Assembly: GCA_933207985.1 (NCBI GenBank)
Contig: OW240915.1
Location: 111,492,069 to 111,556,068 of the forward strand
Source: Pelobates cultripes
Lineage: Eukaryota; Chordata; Amphibia; Anura; Pelobatidae
DNA: 64,000 nt
Direction: 5' to 3'
The translations under genes and the position numbers were made by a program. Shown here in pieces: positions 20,567 to 32,197 of the stretch. Position 1 is the first letter of the stretch; the number at the start of each line of letters is the position of its first letter. The notes under the pieces are model-generated. The model was not told the DNA's origin and made no database searches. It worked only from the letters and a program-made list of their open reading frames with translations.

Positions 20567-20666
20567 NNNNNNNNNNNNNNNNNNNNNNNNNNNNNNNNNN
20601 NNNNNNNNNNNNNNNNNNNNNNNNNNNNNNNNNNNNNNNNNNNNNNNNNNNNNNNNNNNNNNNNNN
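20567..20666. other. Assembly gap (100 N)
   Basis: Exactly 100 N characters, the usual placeholder for a scaffold join of unknown size. Reading frames across it are not interpretable. Confidence 1.
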
Positions 20667-22864
20667 TTGTGCAATCACGGCTGAAGGACAAATCTCCCAT
20701 ACCCAGAAGGTCACTTGGCCTGTCCTCTTGCCGCCCCGCTGACCTCACTGCCAGAAACCATCGGTGCCCTACGGGGACACTCCACCGGCCATCCTAGACG
20801 CTACACCAAGCACCCCTGGTACTCGATGGCTAACGGATGGATTCATCAAGAGGATCAGTCTTCATGACGGAGTCCGGAAAGGACACCGCAAACACCTGAC
20901 ACGGGGTTTGCACTCTATCTGGGACTAACCAGTGGATGTCGGTGACACGCGGACACAGATGTTTCCTTGGGACGAACGACACGTTACCGCTTGGAAAGCG
21001 GAGAAGACTAAATTCCCACTGGGAATGGACCGATATGACTTATAGGTATAGCCTAGTTGGTTTCTACCCGTGAGAACCGCAAAACAGCCCCTGTCCAAGC
21101 TGGACATCAAACTGATGGATTTAGCATCCAAGTGCTGGGTCTGCTCTCCGGAGTTACCCTCGTGTACAAATTGAGCCGACATGTCTCTATTCATAGGGTT
21201 CCCCCTTAACTAGCCCCAGAGGTCTCTCTGGCCGTGCCCGGACTCCAGATCAAGGTTGCGGAACCTTTGACCGTTCCATGAGCGATACGCATGACCAAAA
21301 GAGGCATCCATTCTGACTCATTCCGCAGTTGCCCTGCTGGGCAAAGGGTGCGGTGGAGTGGACTCCCGCCCCATCCCCACGCTACATGCTCCCAGTGCAT
21401 GTCGTCTGTTGACACATTTTGAGACGGAGGGCACTCATCCCCTCTGAGAGCTGCTCGGCGTTGACGATTGGTTCTCTCCCTCAAATGCACATGAGAGAAA
21501 CCCGCATGGATTTTGCCATCAACATGGACATATTGAATCTGACTCACTCCAAGTCAACCCAGTTTCCGGTCTTTCATGGAATATTCAGTCCAGGCGGTGC
21601 TCCGCCTCCCGAGGACCAAGATATCCGTCTTCAATGAAAATACCAGGTATATGCTTCTCAACCTGCGGGTTACACTTAGGGGCCCAACCCGGTTAATTGA
21701 CCGGTGCCTATTCGCCATGGAAGCCATACCTCAAGGATCCGGTACTATCAGCCGCTCCAACATGGCGCTTTCTCGGGTCTTTGGCCTGGTATGACCAAAT
21801 CATGTGACCTTTGGATGAAGCTCATCTAAGACTTAATTGATGACTCCGGAGGAGGGACTCCTTTACGCCAACTGCATGGACCTACCTGCAGGTTTGTTCA
21901 ACATTCACAGTATTGCTCGATACCTTCCGGCATGGACTTCTCACCGGTTGCCCACTACGGACTGCAGTCGGATCTCACATAGGATCGCTATCTATAGCTT
22001 CTGGACAAGTATTCGTCATTTGTGACAGAATGTATGCGGGACGAGACACTTGTGTGGCGGACGGCTTCACCCGGCCATGGAGAGACCCCAATGATTGGTT
22101 GCCTCACCCTCCAGGGTCTCGAGTACTGGCATGATTACATTCGGTGCGAACCGCCATATGGAGCGGTTCTCCAACTGGCTGCCGGACCCTCAGCGAGGCG
22201 AGGGACGAGTTTTCCAAGCTTGGTCTCCTTCGGGGCGTACGCATCCCGTTTACCTACAGGATACTTTGGGTTTTGCTTCAGACCGAATTCCTGGAAGTGT
22301 CGTTTCGCCTGGCCAAACCACTTCGGAGGAGTCCTGCGTGCTTTCCCCTTTTTGCTGGAGTTTGCCATGGGAAGGCAATCTACGACTCCCTGTCTCTTAA
22401 TGTCCCACGTGGGATCCACAGGGGTAGCCTGCCACGACTTGTGTTTGGGTCCCAATGGCGGTCCTTATCATGGCTGTCCCCATTGTCTGGCTGAGTTGCC
22501 CTCTCAGGGTAGGATCGTATGGGGCCATTCACGTCCTATGTCAGCTAGTGGACGACTCATGTGCGTTTTCTCAAGATTCTGGCATTGCTAAGGATCTCTT
22601 GGTCTGCAGTCTACCAAGAGGAGTATACCGTACGGGAGCCCTATCTCTCGACAGTTTTTTCCGCTTACGGTTTCCCCCCAGTACATCTTGTATTTCATCG
22701 CGTTCTGACGTCATGGTATCGACGTGTCTTTTTCCTCCCTTCCGTTCAGTACATCGGCTTCTGCACAACACATATTTCATTTTTATTCGTCCTCTGTGTC
22801 GTACCCCTATTCTCCGGATAGGCCACAGCTCTGTTGACAGATTGTACACGACCATGTAGATCCA

Positions 22865-23130
22865 GGATCTGGTTCTTTCGTCCGTCTACTCATGGACAGC
22901 TGCTTATTTCTGCGTACGGCCGTTTTGGACTGTTTCTGCATCTTCGCTCACCCGTTGGATTTGGTGGATCCTCTCATTGACTGACCTTGAGTTCCTCTGG
23001 GACACTTTTGGTTCGGGGTGCTGTCACCTCAACAATTTTGGAAGCCGTTGGGTCCCTTCTGCATTTTCTCTACACCGCTGCTTGGTTTAGGGAATCAGTT
23101 TTTCCATTCTCCTTTATTTCAGTCCTCTAT
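22865..23130 (+). pseudogene. DIRS tyrosine recombinase C-terminal remnant
   Basis: The plus strand reads TAAYFCVRPFWTVSASSLTR then WIWWILSLTD, matching the PF..VS..TL.RWI..LL block of DIRS recombinases. A frameshift follows, then LLVRGAVTSTILEAVGSL and LYTAAWFRESVF, and after another shift FYFSP. This is the HxxR ... ADW.R.STF..FY box. The catalytic histidine of HxxR is leucine here (L-L-V-R). The tyrosine is present but out of frame. Confidence 0.75.
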
Positions 23131-23199
23131 CTCATATTGCTTCTGGTTCTACTATTTGGGCGTTAAAATTGCAAATATGAAGCCTCCTGTCCTGCCATA

Positions 23200-23896
23200 A
23201 AATTAGGGATTATTCTAGCCTCGGTGAGGGAATAATCTAAATTTTATTAAAGACAGGAGGCGAATATTTCCCCCCCCTTTTGTTATGTTCCCTCCCTGGA
23301 TCTGGGTTTTATTCTATTATAAATAATTGGGGATATTGTTATGTTTTGTGAATGCATGGTTTTTATAATAAAGGTTATTTCTAATATTCAGTGATGGTTG
23401 TCCGTGTGCGTTTTATTCATCATGTTTGTGTTGTAATTATGTTTCGTCAATGCCTTTTAGCTTAGGTACATACTAGGTCTTCATAAGATCTGTAGACTTT
23501 GTTTATTCATCAGGTATTATGATGTGAAAGTGATATTGTATGGATATGACATCTTGCCTTGACAGTTTACTTTCACAATGTTTTCTGTTTTCTTGCAGTG
23601 TAATCTGTTTTCTCTCTGGGCTTGACGATTGTTTCTCTGGATGTGTCTGCTACAAGGTGGATTCGTTGGTTTCCTTGCTCTCCTGCTCGACCTCATCAAA
23701 GAAAGAGGAAGTGGAAGAGCCTGCTTAGGGGTTTTATACTACTGTTGCTTTGTTCTGATTGGTTGTTTTGAAAAGTTCTGTTAACTGTTTCTTTGCTGCT
23801 GGAGGTTTCAGTAAAGAAGGTAAAGCAAATATTCGCCTCCTGTCTTTAATAAAATTTAGATTATTCCCTCACCGAGGCTAGAATAATCCCTAATTT
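23200..23896. repeat. Perfect 70-bp inverted repeat with 557-bp spacer (DIRS complementary region and terminal repeat)
   Basis: 23200-23269 and 23827-23896 are exact reverse complements. The left arm is itself part of a hairpin with AAATATGAAGCCTCCTGTC at about 23173-23191. In DIRS elements the internal complementary region is used to template completion of the ends during circular cDNA formation. Confidence 0.9.
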
Positions 23897-24986
23897 AGAG
23901 CAAATCAATACACCTGGATAAAAACAGCGGTATGCTAACACGTGATAATATCACATCAATATATAATTATTCTTAATTCCACCTGCAGAATGGAATATTT
24001 ATAACTATATATTCTTAGTTAACTAAGATTTCTTAATATGGAAATCTGACCGTGCTTTATCCAGTCATATATAATGCTATTAATACATTTTAATTAATTT
24101 AATTTAATTAAATGAAACCAGTATAATTACCAGTTGAGTAGATATTTCATCCGATTGGTAGTCTCTCTGCATGGAGGTGTTGGTTAGAAAGTCAGTAAAT
24201 TCTAAGTGTTAGAGTTTTAGGAGTAGAGTGTTAGTCTCAGATGTTGTCCGAGTTGGAGTCCCCAAACTTCCAATTCCTCTCCTTTCTCTCCTTTGCATAT
24301 CTTGCATCTGCCTCCTTCGTCTCGTATATCTTGTATCCTCTATCTTCCCTTTGTCCTAACTTTTAAAGGGCCAGACTCTCTGTACGTCATCAGTTGATAA
24401 CCCAATAGAAGCACTAGAGGTGTGGTTATCTTCCAGATCGCAAATTAGTTATTTGGTCTGTAGAGGGCAGTCTTGTCCCACTAAACATACCTATCCAGGA
24501 AAGAGTTAACTTTTCCTGGTGGCTATTTTGACGTCATTTTGCGTTATCTTTATAGCGCCATAATTTAAAATTTCAAAGGGTTTCTTAAATTTTGTCCAGA
24601 CTTAGCGTCTGCAATTCCTGCCATAATTTCTGATATGACAGATCATGAACTAAGTTTACCCTTTTCCATACAATGGTACCTATATATATATAGACAGTTA
24701 AATATTAAATTTATTTAATCTTCTCTGTCACAATTGTCTGGGTTTAGATTTGATTATATTCCATTAGCATTAGACAGTCTGTCCAACCCCCTTCCTTATC
24801 ACTTGGCTTGTATATACTATGCATTCCTCAGCTCTGGGAAAGTGGTTAGCTTACAGATAGAAATATAGTGTCTTTCTGTTAACTTGAAATAACAAAATGG
24901 AGTCTGGTCTGTTCAGAGTGACTCAGAATATACACTTTTAGTTTCTATCTTAGCACAAAATGTCTGTCGATATAAATACCCTGACA
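23897..24986. other. Unassigned sequence
   Basis: AT-rich, no coding signal. It contains a pyrimidine-rich stretch (24260-24350) and an (AT)n patch (24692-24701). A GAAATAACAAAATGGAGTC segment near 24885 resembles LTR U3 sequence but is not enough to call. Confidence 0.4.
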
Positions 24987-25186
24987 GTGTGTTTGTGTGG
25001 TGTGTGTGTATAGTGAATGCGGTGTGTTTGTGTAGTGTGTGTGTGTGTATAGTGACTGCAGAGTGTGTGTGTGTTTGTGTAGTGTGTATAGTGAATCTAA
25101 TGTGTTTAGATAAATGCATTTTGTGTGTGTGTAGGTGTGTATAGTGTGTAAAATGGGGGGGGGTTATTTTAATAATGTTTAATATT

Positions 25187-25189
<3 letters not shown>

Positions 25190-25233
<44 letters not shown>
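25190..25233. repeat. (AT)n microsatellite
   Basis: About 20 AT units, paralogous to 13450-13493. Confidence 0.95.
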
Positions 25234-25237
<4 letters not shown>

Positions 25238-25302
25238 GTTTTTAGTCCCTCCTCCCTGCTTCTTACCTGGCCAGGGAGGGGGGAATATGGCATTCCCTGG
25301 TG

Positions 25303-26084
25303 GTCTGGTGGCATGTACTGTGCAGTGGTGACAAGACCAAAATAGAGCTTTATGGTCACAATTATAAGCACTATATTTTGAGAAGGGTCAACAGGACCTA
25401 TAGTGAAAAGAAAACCATCCCCACTGTGAAGCATGGCGAAGGCTCGCTGATGTTTTGGGGGTGTATGAGTTCTAAAGGCTCTGGAAATCAATTGATGGTG
25501 AGATGAATGCAGCATGTTATCAGAAAATACTGGCAGACAATTTGCATTCTTGTGCACATGGGACACTCTTGGACTTTCCAGCATGACAATGACCTTACAC
25601 ACAAAGCCAAGTGGTTACAGTAGAAAAAGGTGAAGGTTCTGGAGTGGTCATCAGTCTCCTGACCTTAATATCATTGAGCCACTCTGGGGAGATCTCAAAC
25701 GTGTGGTTCATGCAAGACAACCCGACTTTGCATGACATGGAGGCATTTTGCCAAGATGAATGGGCAGCTATACCACCTGCAAAAATTAGGAGTCTTATAG
25801 AAAACTATTACAAAAGACTGCACACTGTCATTGATGCTAAATGGGGCAATACACAGTATTAAAAACTTAGGGTATGAAGACTTTTGAACAGGGGTCATTT
25901 CATTTTTTTTTCTTTGTTGCCATGTTTTGTTTTATGAGTGTGCCATTCTGTTATAACCTACAGTTGTATATGAATCTTATAAGAAATAAAAGAAATGTGT
26001 TTTGCCTGCTCACTCATCTTTTCTTTAAAAATGGTACATATATTACCAATTCTCCAAGGGTATGCAAACTTTTGAGCTCAATTG
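25303..26084 (+). pseudogene. Tc1-like transposase 3' remnant (copy 2)
   Basis: Same content as the copy at 13561-14342: PTVKHGEGSLMFWGCMSSK, then HDNDLTHKAKWLQ (P changed to L here), then NIIEPLWGDLK after a frameshift. It shares the same stops, showing that decay preceded the duplication. Confidence 0.9.
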
Positions 26085-26416
26085 AATGTTTATATGTGTT
26101 ATCTGTGTTAAAGTGTGTGTGTGTGTATGGGTCATTATTGTATGTGTGTTGTCAGTGTGTATCAGTGTGTGTATGTATTGGGGCTGATGTGTACTATATA
26201 GTTGTTGCTGCTGCCCAGGAATAGTGTAAGTGTGAGCACAGGATTTATTTTTGTATATTTGTATTTGCTTTTATATCACACAGTTTTGTTACAATGCTAC
26301 CCCCACCCATGTGTTCCCTATTAAGGGTTAATAAGTATGTAGGGGTTTAGAAATATACCCCTATTTCTCAAAGATTTTTGTAATGTCAGCCTGTTTCAAT
26401 GCCGTCACACTGGCAA

Positions 26417-28400
26417 CAGGGCCAGACTGGCCAACCAGGATACTGGGAAATTTCCTGGTGGGCCTGTGCGTGGCCTACTAGCAGGGCCGGATTAAGAGCC
26501 CAGTGGGCCTGGTGCTGATAATTATGATGGGCCTAATTACAAAATCTTATTGACCAAAAACACTAAAACAGTCCTACCTCCTAAGTGCCATGTATCTGAT
26601 GGAGATGGTACTGGAGGGAAACTCATAGGATGCAACTATGAGAAAGCACATACCCTTTGCTAATCTCACGCTTTCATCTTTCAAGTCAACCCATATCCCC
26701 ACTGACACAAATCACATAACCAGAACGGCCGAAAGGGTGAACATACACAAAAAGGCAGGCATGTCTGTGTCCCCATGTCTCCCAGTCCTCTAGTGTCTGT
26801 GTCCCCATGTCTCCCAGTGTCCCCATGTAACTAGGACTCTAGGGGACATTGAGAGACATGGGGACACTGGGAGACATGGGGGCACAGATACTAGGGAACA
26901 CTGGGAGACCCGGGAACACTGGGAGACATGGGGACACTGGGTGACACATGAGGGGACACTGGGAGACATGGGGCACCGAGACACTGTGATATAGGGGGCA
27001 CTGGAGACTTGATAAAGACCTGGGTACAGGTCAAAATGTTGCAGTGTCCACTAAACCTGGCTAAATCTATCACAGTGAGTGCCTGAAATTTTTTTCTTTT
27101 ATACGAGGCGACACTGAGGCACTACGGGCACAGAGACACTACGGGCAGAGAAACATGGGGCACTGTGAGACATGAGGCACTGAGACAGTCACTGAGACAG
27201 TCTGATACATAGGGTACACTGATACATAGGGGACATTGGAGACTTGATAAAGATCTGGGTACAGGTCGAAACGTTGCAGTGTCCAATAAACCTGCCTAAA
27301 TCTATCACTGTGAGTGCCTGAGATTTTTTCTTTTAAACTAGGGGACACTGAGACACAAGGAGACATGGGGACACTGGGATACATTGGGAGACTAGGGGAC
27401 TTTGGGAGACTAGGAAACACTGAGACACTAGGGACACTGGCACACTACAGACACTGAGAGACACCAGGGACACATGGGGATACTGAGATACTATGGACAC
27501 TGGTTGGGAGACATGGGCACACTGGGAGAGCCCCATGTTTCCTAGGTCTCAAAGTCGCCCAGTGTCCCCATGTCTCCCTGTGTCCCCCAGTGCCTCCATG
27601 TCTCTCAGTGTACCCTAGTGTCTCAGTGTCCCCATGTTGCCCAGTGTCCCCTAGTGTTTGTATCCTCATGTCTCCCAGTGTCCCTTAGAGTCTGTGTCCC
27701 CATGTCTCCCAGTGTCCCAATGTCACTAAGACACTAGGGGACACTTAGAGACATGGGGACACTGGAGACATGGGGCCACTGAAACACTAGGGACAGTGGC
27801 TGGGAGACATGGGGACACAGACTAGGGGACACTGAGAGACATGGAGCCACTGTGTCCCTAGGGTCCTCATGTTCCCCAGTGTCCCAATGTCTCAGCTTCC
27901 CCATGTCTCTGAGCTGCTGTCTGGACTCTCAGTGAGTAGAGAGAGGCAGGTAGGGAGATGGTGTAACTTCTTATCACTGCCTTTCTCCACACAAACAGCG
28001 ACCCCTACTGGCCGGCGTTGGTATTGCAGAACAATCTCTGTTTATACTGAGACAGACATTTGTATTGCTGGTATTACTGCAATACCGGCACCGGCTAGGC
28101 AGCCTCAAATACCTGAGAAATACTTCTGAGAAATACCTGATACCTGGCAACCCTAAGAAATATATGAGAAATACCTGGCAACTCTAAGAGTAGTGTGTGA
28201 AAAAAAAAAAAAAAAAAATTTTTTTTTTTTTTAATCAATGGGCCTATTCCATGGGCCTGGGCCTGGGCCTGGAGCTCCAGCTCCATCAGCCCCTATGTTA
28301 ATCCGGCCCTGCCTCCTAGTGCTCACCGGCCCACACAGTGCAGTTACCGGCAGGAGGGGATACGCTCCCCTCCTGCCTGTCACAGAGTGTGTTGTGTGTC
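26417..28400. mobile_element. Outer hAT-like element interrupted by the inner one
   Basis: Starts CAGGGCCAGACTGGCC at 26417, is split at 26481, and resumes at 28320 with TGCTCACCGGCCCACACAGT and GGAGGGGATACGCTCCCCTCC, a small hairpin. The outer 3' terminus is not clear. Confidence 0.5.
26482..28311. mobile_element. Non-autonomous hAT-like element (copy 2) with target duplication
   Basis: CAGGGCCGGATTAA at 26482 and TTAATCCGGCCCTG ending at 28311. The 5' flank is CCTACTAG (26474-26481) and the 3' flank CCTCCTAG (28312-28319), an 8-bp target duplication with one substitution. It includes minisatellite (about 26782-27895) and Penelope pLTR fragments (27003-27337). Confidence 0.9.
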
Positions 28401-29241
28401 ATGGTTCTGATCAGGTCACAGATGAGACTGACACTGGGGTTAACTTCAGGTTCTATTTTTTTTTTTTGACATGATTTGTATTGAAAACAATAAAAATAGC
28501 AGGACTTTTAGGAAGAGAGAAAATAGAAAAGGGAAAAAAAGAAGAATCAATGCATGTAGTTAAAGGCAAGTATTATGTACTAAGAAACTTAGATTTAGGC
28601 AATAAGCCTAGATGGGATTAATAGGTAGAAACAGAACCTATGAGATTTATAGGTTGGAATAAGAACTTATAAAAGAAGTTATAGGTAAGGTAACAGGAGA
28701 TTTGCAGAGAGAAAAGGTTTAGGCAATATGTAGGGTTTTTAGTAACAGGATAACAGAATAGATATAACAAGAAATAAAGAGAAGAAAACCTGTAACTGAG
28801 AAGTATAGGTTACAGGAAAAACAAAATCCAATAGACAGTACTAAAATAGAATAACGTAGGATAAAGTAATACAGGTAAGTGAGACATGTAGTGGATATGC
28901 CTCTTTTGGTTTGCAGGTTGTATAGCAGGTTTTGGATATATGAATTAGAGTCCTTTAGGGTAATTGTAATCATCATGGGTGTTTGGAATCTCCACTTTGC
29001 TTAAGTAGTTTTCCATAAATGCAGTGATAATTCAATATTAAATTCAAGTCCAATAATGTAGAATACAAGTAGCATTCGCAGATTAGGTAACCTCCTAGTG
29101 TATCGTTAGTAAGTAAGTTTTCTCCAAGTAGATTTTGTCCAAATATATGGTTAATAAGCAGGTTTTCTCCAAACTTATTAGTAATATGTAAGCTTGGAAA
29201 ATAGCAGGTTGAAAGAAATACTTCCAGGATATAACAGGTTG
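28401..29241. other. Unassigned A-rich sequence, target of L1-type insertion
   Basis: A poly-T/poly-A boundary lies at about 28459-28470. The purine-rich sequence repeats GCAGGTTTT, AACAGGTT and GGTTTTCTCC words (near 28924, 29160 and 29220). The same words continue after the inserted retroposon at 30779. Possibly an LTR-element internal region; not identified. Confidence 0.4.
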
Positions 29242-30776
29242 TTTTTTTTTTTTTACATTTTATTTTTGTTGTGCATGAAATTACAGCAGTGCTTGCATGG
29301 CCACATTAACTTTCATAAGCGCGGCTTTCAAGGATTATAACAAAAACATGGCATGTATACGACTTGCACATTTGTAGAAATATTAGATTAAAGAGCAAAG
29401 ATTTCAACGTGAGGTAACAGTATGATTAGTTATAAGAGAGATTAACTATAGGCATATATTATTTGTGTGGCTGCTGGCAGGGCATCTCATGAGTATTTGT
29501 TGTTTTATGATGTATCAGTAACTAAGAATAAACCTGAAGAAACCGTAAGTCAGATTGCGTATTAGTACTTTTCATTAATATACACATATATTAATGTGGC
29601 GAGCAAATTTGGCCCAAGACTATATATACAAAAGACGTATATATCAATCAACATCCATACAAGAGTATGTATCGAGCGATCCATTCCAAGCTACATTTTA
29701 CACACTGGGCGGTTGTGACTGAGTAATAGGCTGGGGTCCATGAGCAGCATTGGGGGCTCAGAGGTTTGGGGCTTAGTCCAATGCAAGGGCTGTGTATGCC
29801 ATGCGTAGGTTTATGTCCATGGGTGTCTGCTCATTGCAAGTGTCCGCCAGGTTAAGTGGATTCTGCAGGGTCGTCTGTGTCGGCGTCATCACCGGAGCTG
29901 ACCAGCCGGCAGTCCGGGTCTTTTCGCCCGCTCATCCAATGCCCAGTCTTTGTAGAAGTGTATAGTCTCGTTGCTGTGGGCTTGTTGCTTGAAAGGTGGT
30001 GCTTTTTCGGCATGTTGTGAGGTTGTACCTCGCGTGGATGTGTCATGATGCTTCGTCTTGTTGGTGAGGTCTCGTGGGTTTAGAGGTCTCTTTCGGATGT
30101 GCTTGGTCCCGGGTGCCTGCATTTAAGGGGGGATGTTGCCGTTTCACACCTTTGTGTTCCCCGGCTCTGTCTACTGCTGGGGGCTGCCTTGCAGGCTCGT
30201 GGTAGGTATTTACCCAGTCGGTGCTGTGTTGTCGGTCGGATTCATGCTGCCATTGACCGCATGGTCAGGTGGAGGTACCCTCCACTACCATGGAGCCTTG
30301 TCCGCAGGTTGTCACTGAGCCGGGCAAAGAACTCTAAGGTGTGCTCTGGTGGCTTAGCCAGGGTGCCTTTTGGCGTTGCTGTGTCGCCATCTTGCTTGGG
30401 CTTAGTCACTTGTAGGGGTCGCTTTGTGGGGATAATCGTCCCCAGCGAGGACCAGGATATCCCCTGCCGGTCCGGGGGGGGTTGCAGGGAAGTATTCAGT
30501 GCTCGCTTGTGAGTGGCTCCCGTGTCTGGAGGTCGGCTGCCTCCCCCAGGCCTCGGGCTCAGCTCCAATGTAGGCTGCGTGGCCGGTTTGTGTGCCCGTA
30601 GCTTATAGTGGTGCTTGGCGGGCATCATTCGAATCCCCGTCTGGTCCTGCATCGGTTTTAGGGCCTCGTGAGTAGCCGGCACGGGTAGTTTAATCAGGGT
30701 TGTCGTTTGTTTGCCCGTCGTAGCCAGAGCTCTCAGAGAGCACATCCGGCCATCTTGGCTGCCAGGCCCCGCCCCC
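29242..30776 (-). mobile_element. L1-derived retroposon, 1.5 kb, with target duplication
   Basis: Minus-strand insertion. The poly(A) tail appears as a T run at about 29242-29254, preceded on the minus strand by the signal AATAAA. The 5' end near 30776 begins GGGGGCGGGGCCTGGCAGCC then AAGATGGC, a typical L1 5'-leader start. ATAACAGGTT is found on both sides (about 29230-29239 and 30777-30786). It lacks any RT, so it is an internally deleted, non-autonomous L1 or a composite retroposon. Minus-strand open stretches (178 aa at 30242-30778) are proline- and threonine-rich and not recognised. Confidence 0.8.
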
Positions 30777-30786
30777 ATAACAGGTT

Positions 30787-31170
30787 TTTGTAGGAGCCAG
30801 GAACTGCAGTCTTGCCAGGATCAGAACACAACTACAATCAATGTCATGGCAAATTGTGTAGCAGGGTGTGGCCTCTTATAGCAGGTTGAACTGATATGAG
30901 AGGCAGGTGAGAGATAATTTGTTCAGACTAGTGGCAAGGGAGGCCACTAGTGGAGAAAACTAGAACATGTTTTAAAGAAACAGAAATAAAAGAAACAAAA
31001 TTCTTTGTCATCAGGATAGGATCCTGATATCGTGGCCAAGCAGGCAGACTGCGGTAGAGGAAGTGGTCACAAAGAGCACATAACTGCTTCCTGTCAGACC
31101 AGGTAGGTGAACAGAAACTCCTCTACCACGGTCTGCCTGATCAGCAAAGCTACAGCAAGGTACAGGAAGA
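30787..31170. other. Continuation of the interrupted sequence, with hairpins
   Basis: GGCAGACTGCGGTAGAGGAA (31050) pairs with CTCCTCTACCACGGTCTGCC (31119), forming a stem of about 20 bp. TCAGGATAGGATCCTGA near 31011 is a smaller palindrome. Identity unknown. Confidence 0.5.
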
Positions 31171-31189
31171 GGGGGGAGGAGGGGGGACT

Positions 31190-31710
31190 ATAATGGGACA
31201 CATAAGGGCTGGGGAGGGGAGTATAATGGGACACATGGGGGCTGGGGGTCTATAGGGACACATGGGGTCTGGGGAGGGGGCTATAATGGGGCACATGGTG
31301 GCTGGGGGGCTATATGGGACACATGGGGATTATAATGGAACACATGGGGCTGGGGGCTATAGGGACACATGGGGCTCAGGAGGGGCTGGGGACTATAGGG
31401 ACACATGGGGGTTGGGGGGCTATAGGGACACATGGGGATGGGGAGGGGGCTATAGGGACACATGAAGAGATGGAGGGGGTATAGAGACACATGAAGGGAG
31501 GGGTTATTGGGACACATGAAGGGCTGTGAGGGGGGTATAGGGACAAATGAAGGGTTGGAAGGGGGGGCAACTGGGACACATGGAAGCCTGGGAGAGTGGG
31601 CTAATAGGACACATGGAGGCCTGGATGCTAATGGGACACATGGGGGGGGGCTCATTGGACATATGCGGGGATGCTGCTGAGACACATGGGAGGGCTAAGA
31701 AGACATGGAG
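31190..31710. repeat. Minisatellite (GGGACACATGGGGGCTGGGGG unit)
   Basis: Irregular units of about 25-40 bp around GGGACACATGG and CTATAATGGG or CTATAGGGAC. The long proline-rich frames on the minus strand are repeat translations. Confidence 0.9.
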
Positions 31711-31774
31711 GGCTGGGAGGGGGTTAATCTGCTCCTTGTAAATGGGATAATGAGGGAATAACACACACCTGGCC

Positions 31775-32022
31775 ATGGAACAGCTGAGCAGCCAATTGTC
31801 CCATTACTTTTGGTCCCTTGAAAAGTGGGAGACACATATACAAACTGTTGTAATTCCTACACTGTTCACCTGATTTGGATGTAAATACCCTCAAATTAAA
31901 GCTGAAAGTCTGCAGTTAAAGCACATCTTGTTTGTTTCATTTCAAACCCATTGTGTTGGTGTATAGAGCCAAAACAATGAGAATTGTGTCGATGTCCCAA
32001 TATTTATGGACCTGGCTGTATA
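31775..32022. mobile_element. Tc1/mariner 3' end
   Basis: Contains TTTGGTCCCTTGAAAAGTGG, AATTAAAGCTGAAAGTCTGC and the terminal repeat TGTCCCAATATTTATGGACC ending CTGGCTG before TA at 32020. This is a widespread vertebrate Tc1-like family. The 5' part is missing. Confidence 0.8.
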
Positions 32023-32197
32023 ATCTAATAAAGAGTAATAACCACTGTTCAATGGATAATAGTTGAATTTGTTTTAATAGATTCTTCACAGAAGTAGAAA
32101 GTACTTGACATTCAATTCTTGTACGATAAAAAATATTTGCTGTAAAAAATCAGCTTCCAGTATAGACTCATTCCTCAACACAACATGGAACTTATAC

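Larger units (their letters stand above)
20667..23896 (+). mobile_element. Decayed DIRS-like tyrosine-recombinase retrotransposon (3' part)
   Basis: The 3' layout is that of DIRS elements: tyrosine-recombinase remains (22865-23130), then an internal complementary region (about 23175-23269), a spacer, and a right terminal repeat at 23827-23896 that is a perfect 70-bp reverse complement of 23200-23269. The same layout appears in opposite orientation at 61.6-62.3 kb. The upstream 2.2 kb has no open frame I can assign; it is presumably heavily mutated DIRS coding sequence. The left end lies in or beyond the assembly gap. Confidence 0.75.
24987..28313 (+). repeat. Large duplication, copy 2 (about 3.3 kb)
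   Basis: Near-identical to 13252-16576. Differences include small length changes in the GT and AT runs, CCTACTAG for CCTCCTAG at 26474, and a short deletion near 27858. Unlike copy 1, the nested hAT element is followed here by its 8-bp target duplication and by continuation of the outer element. Confidence 0.95.

Noticed and set aside
20320..20797. Open frames spanning the N gap
   Set aside because: They include about 34 unknown residues from the 100-N gap and cannot be supported.
22022..22591. 189-aa plus-strand open frame in the 22-kb region
   Set aside because: No recognisable domain; it lies in decayed DIRS sequence where the recombinase remnants are in other frames.
30242..30778. 178-aa minus-strand frame as a host exon
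   Set aside because: It lies wholly inside the L1-derived retroposon, between its 5' leader start and its target duplication.
31281..31776. Proline/cysteine-rich minus-strand frames
   Set aside because: Translations of the GGGACACATGG minisatellite.
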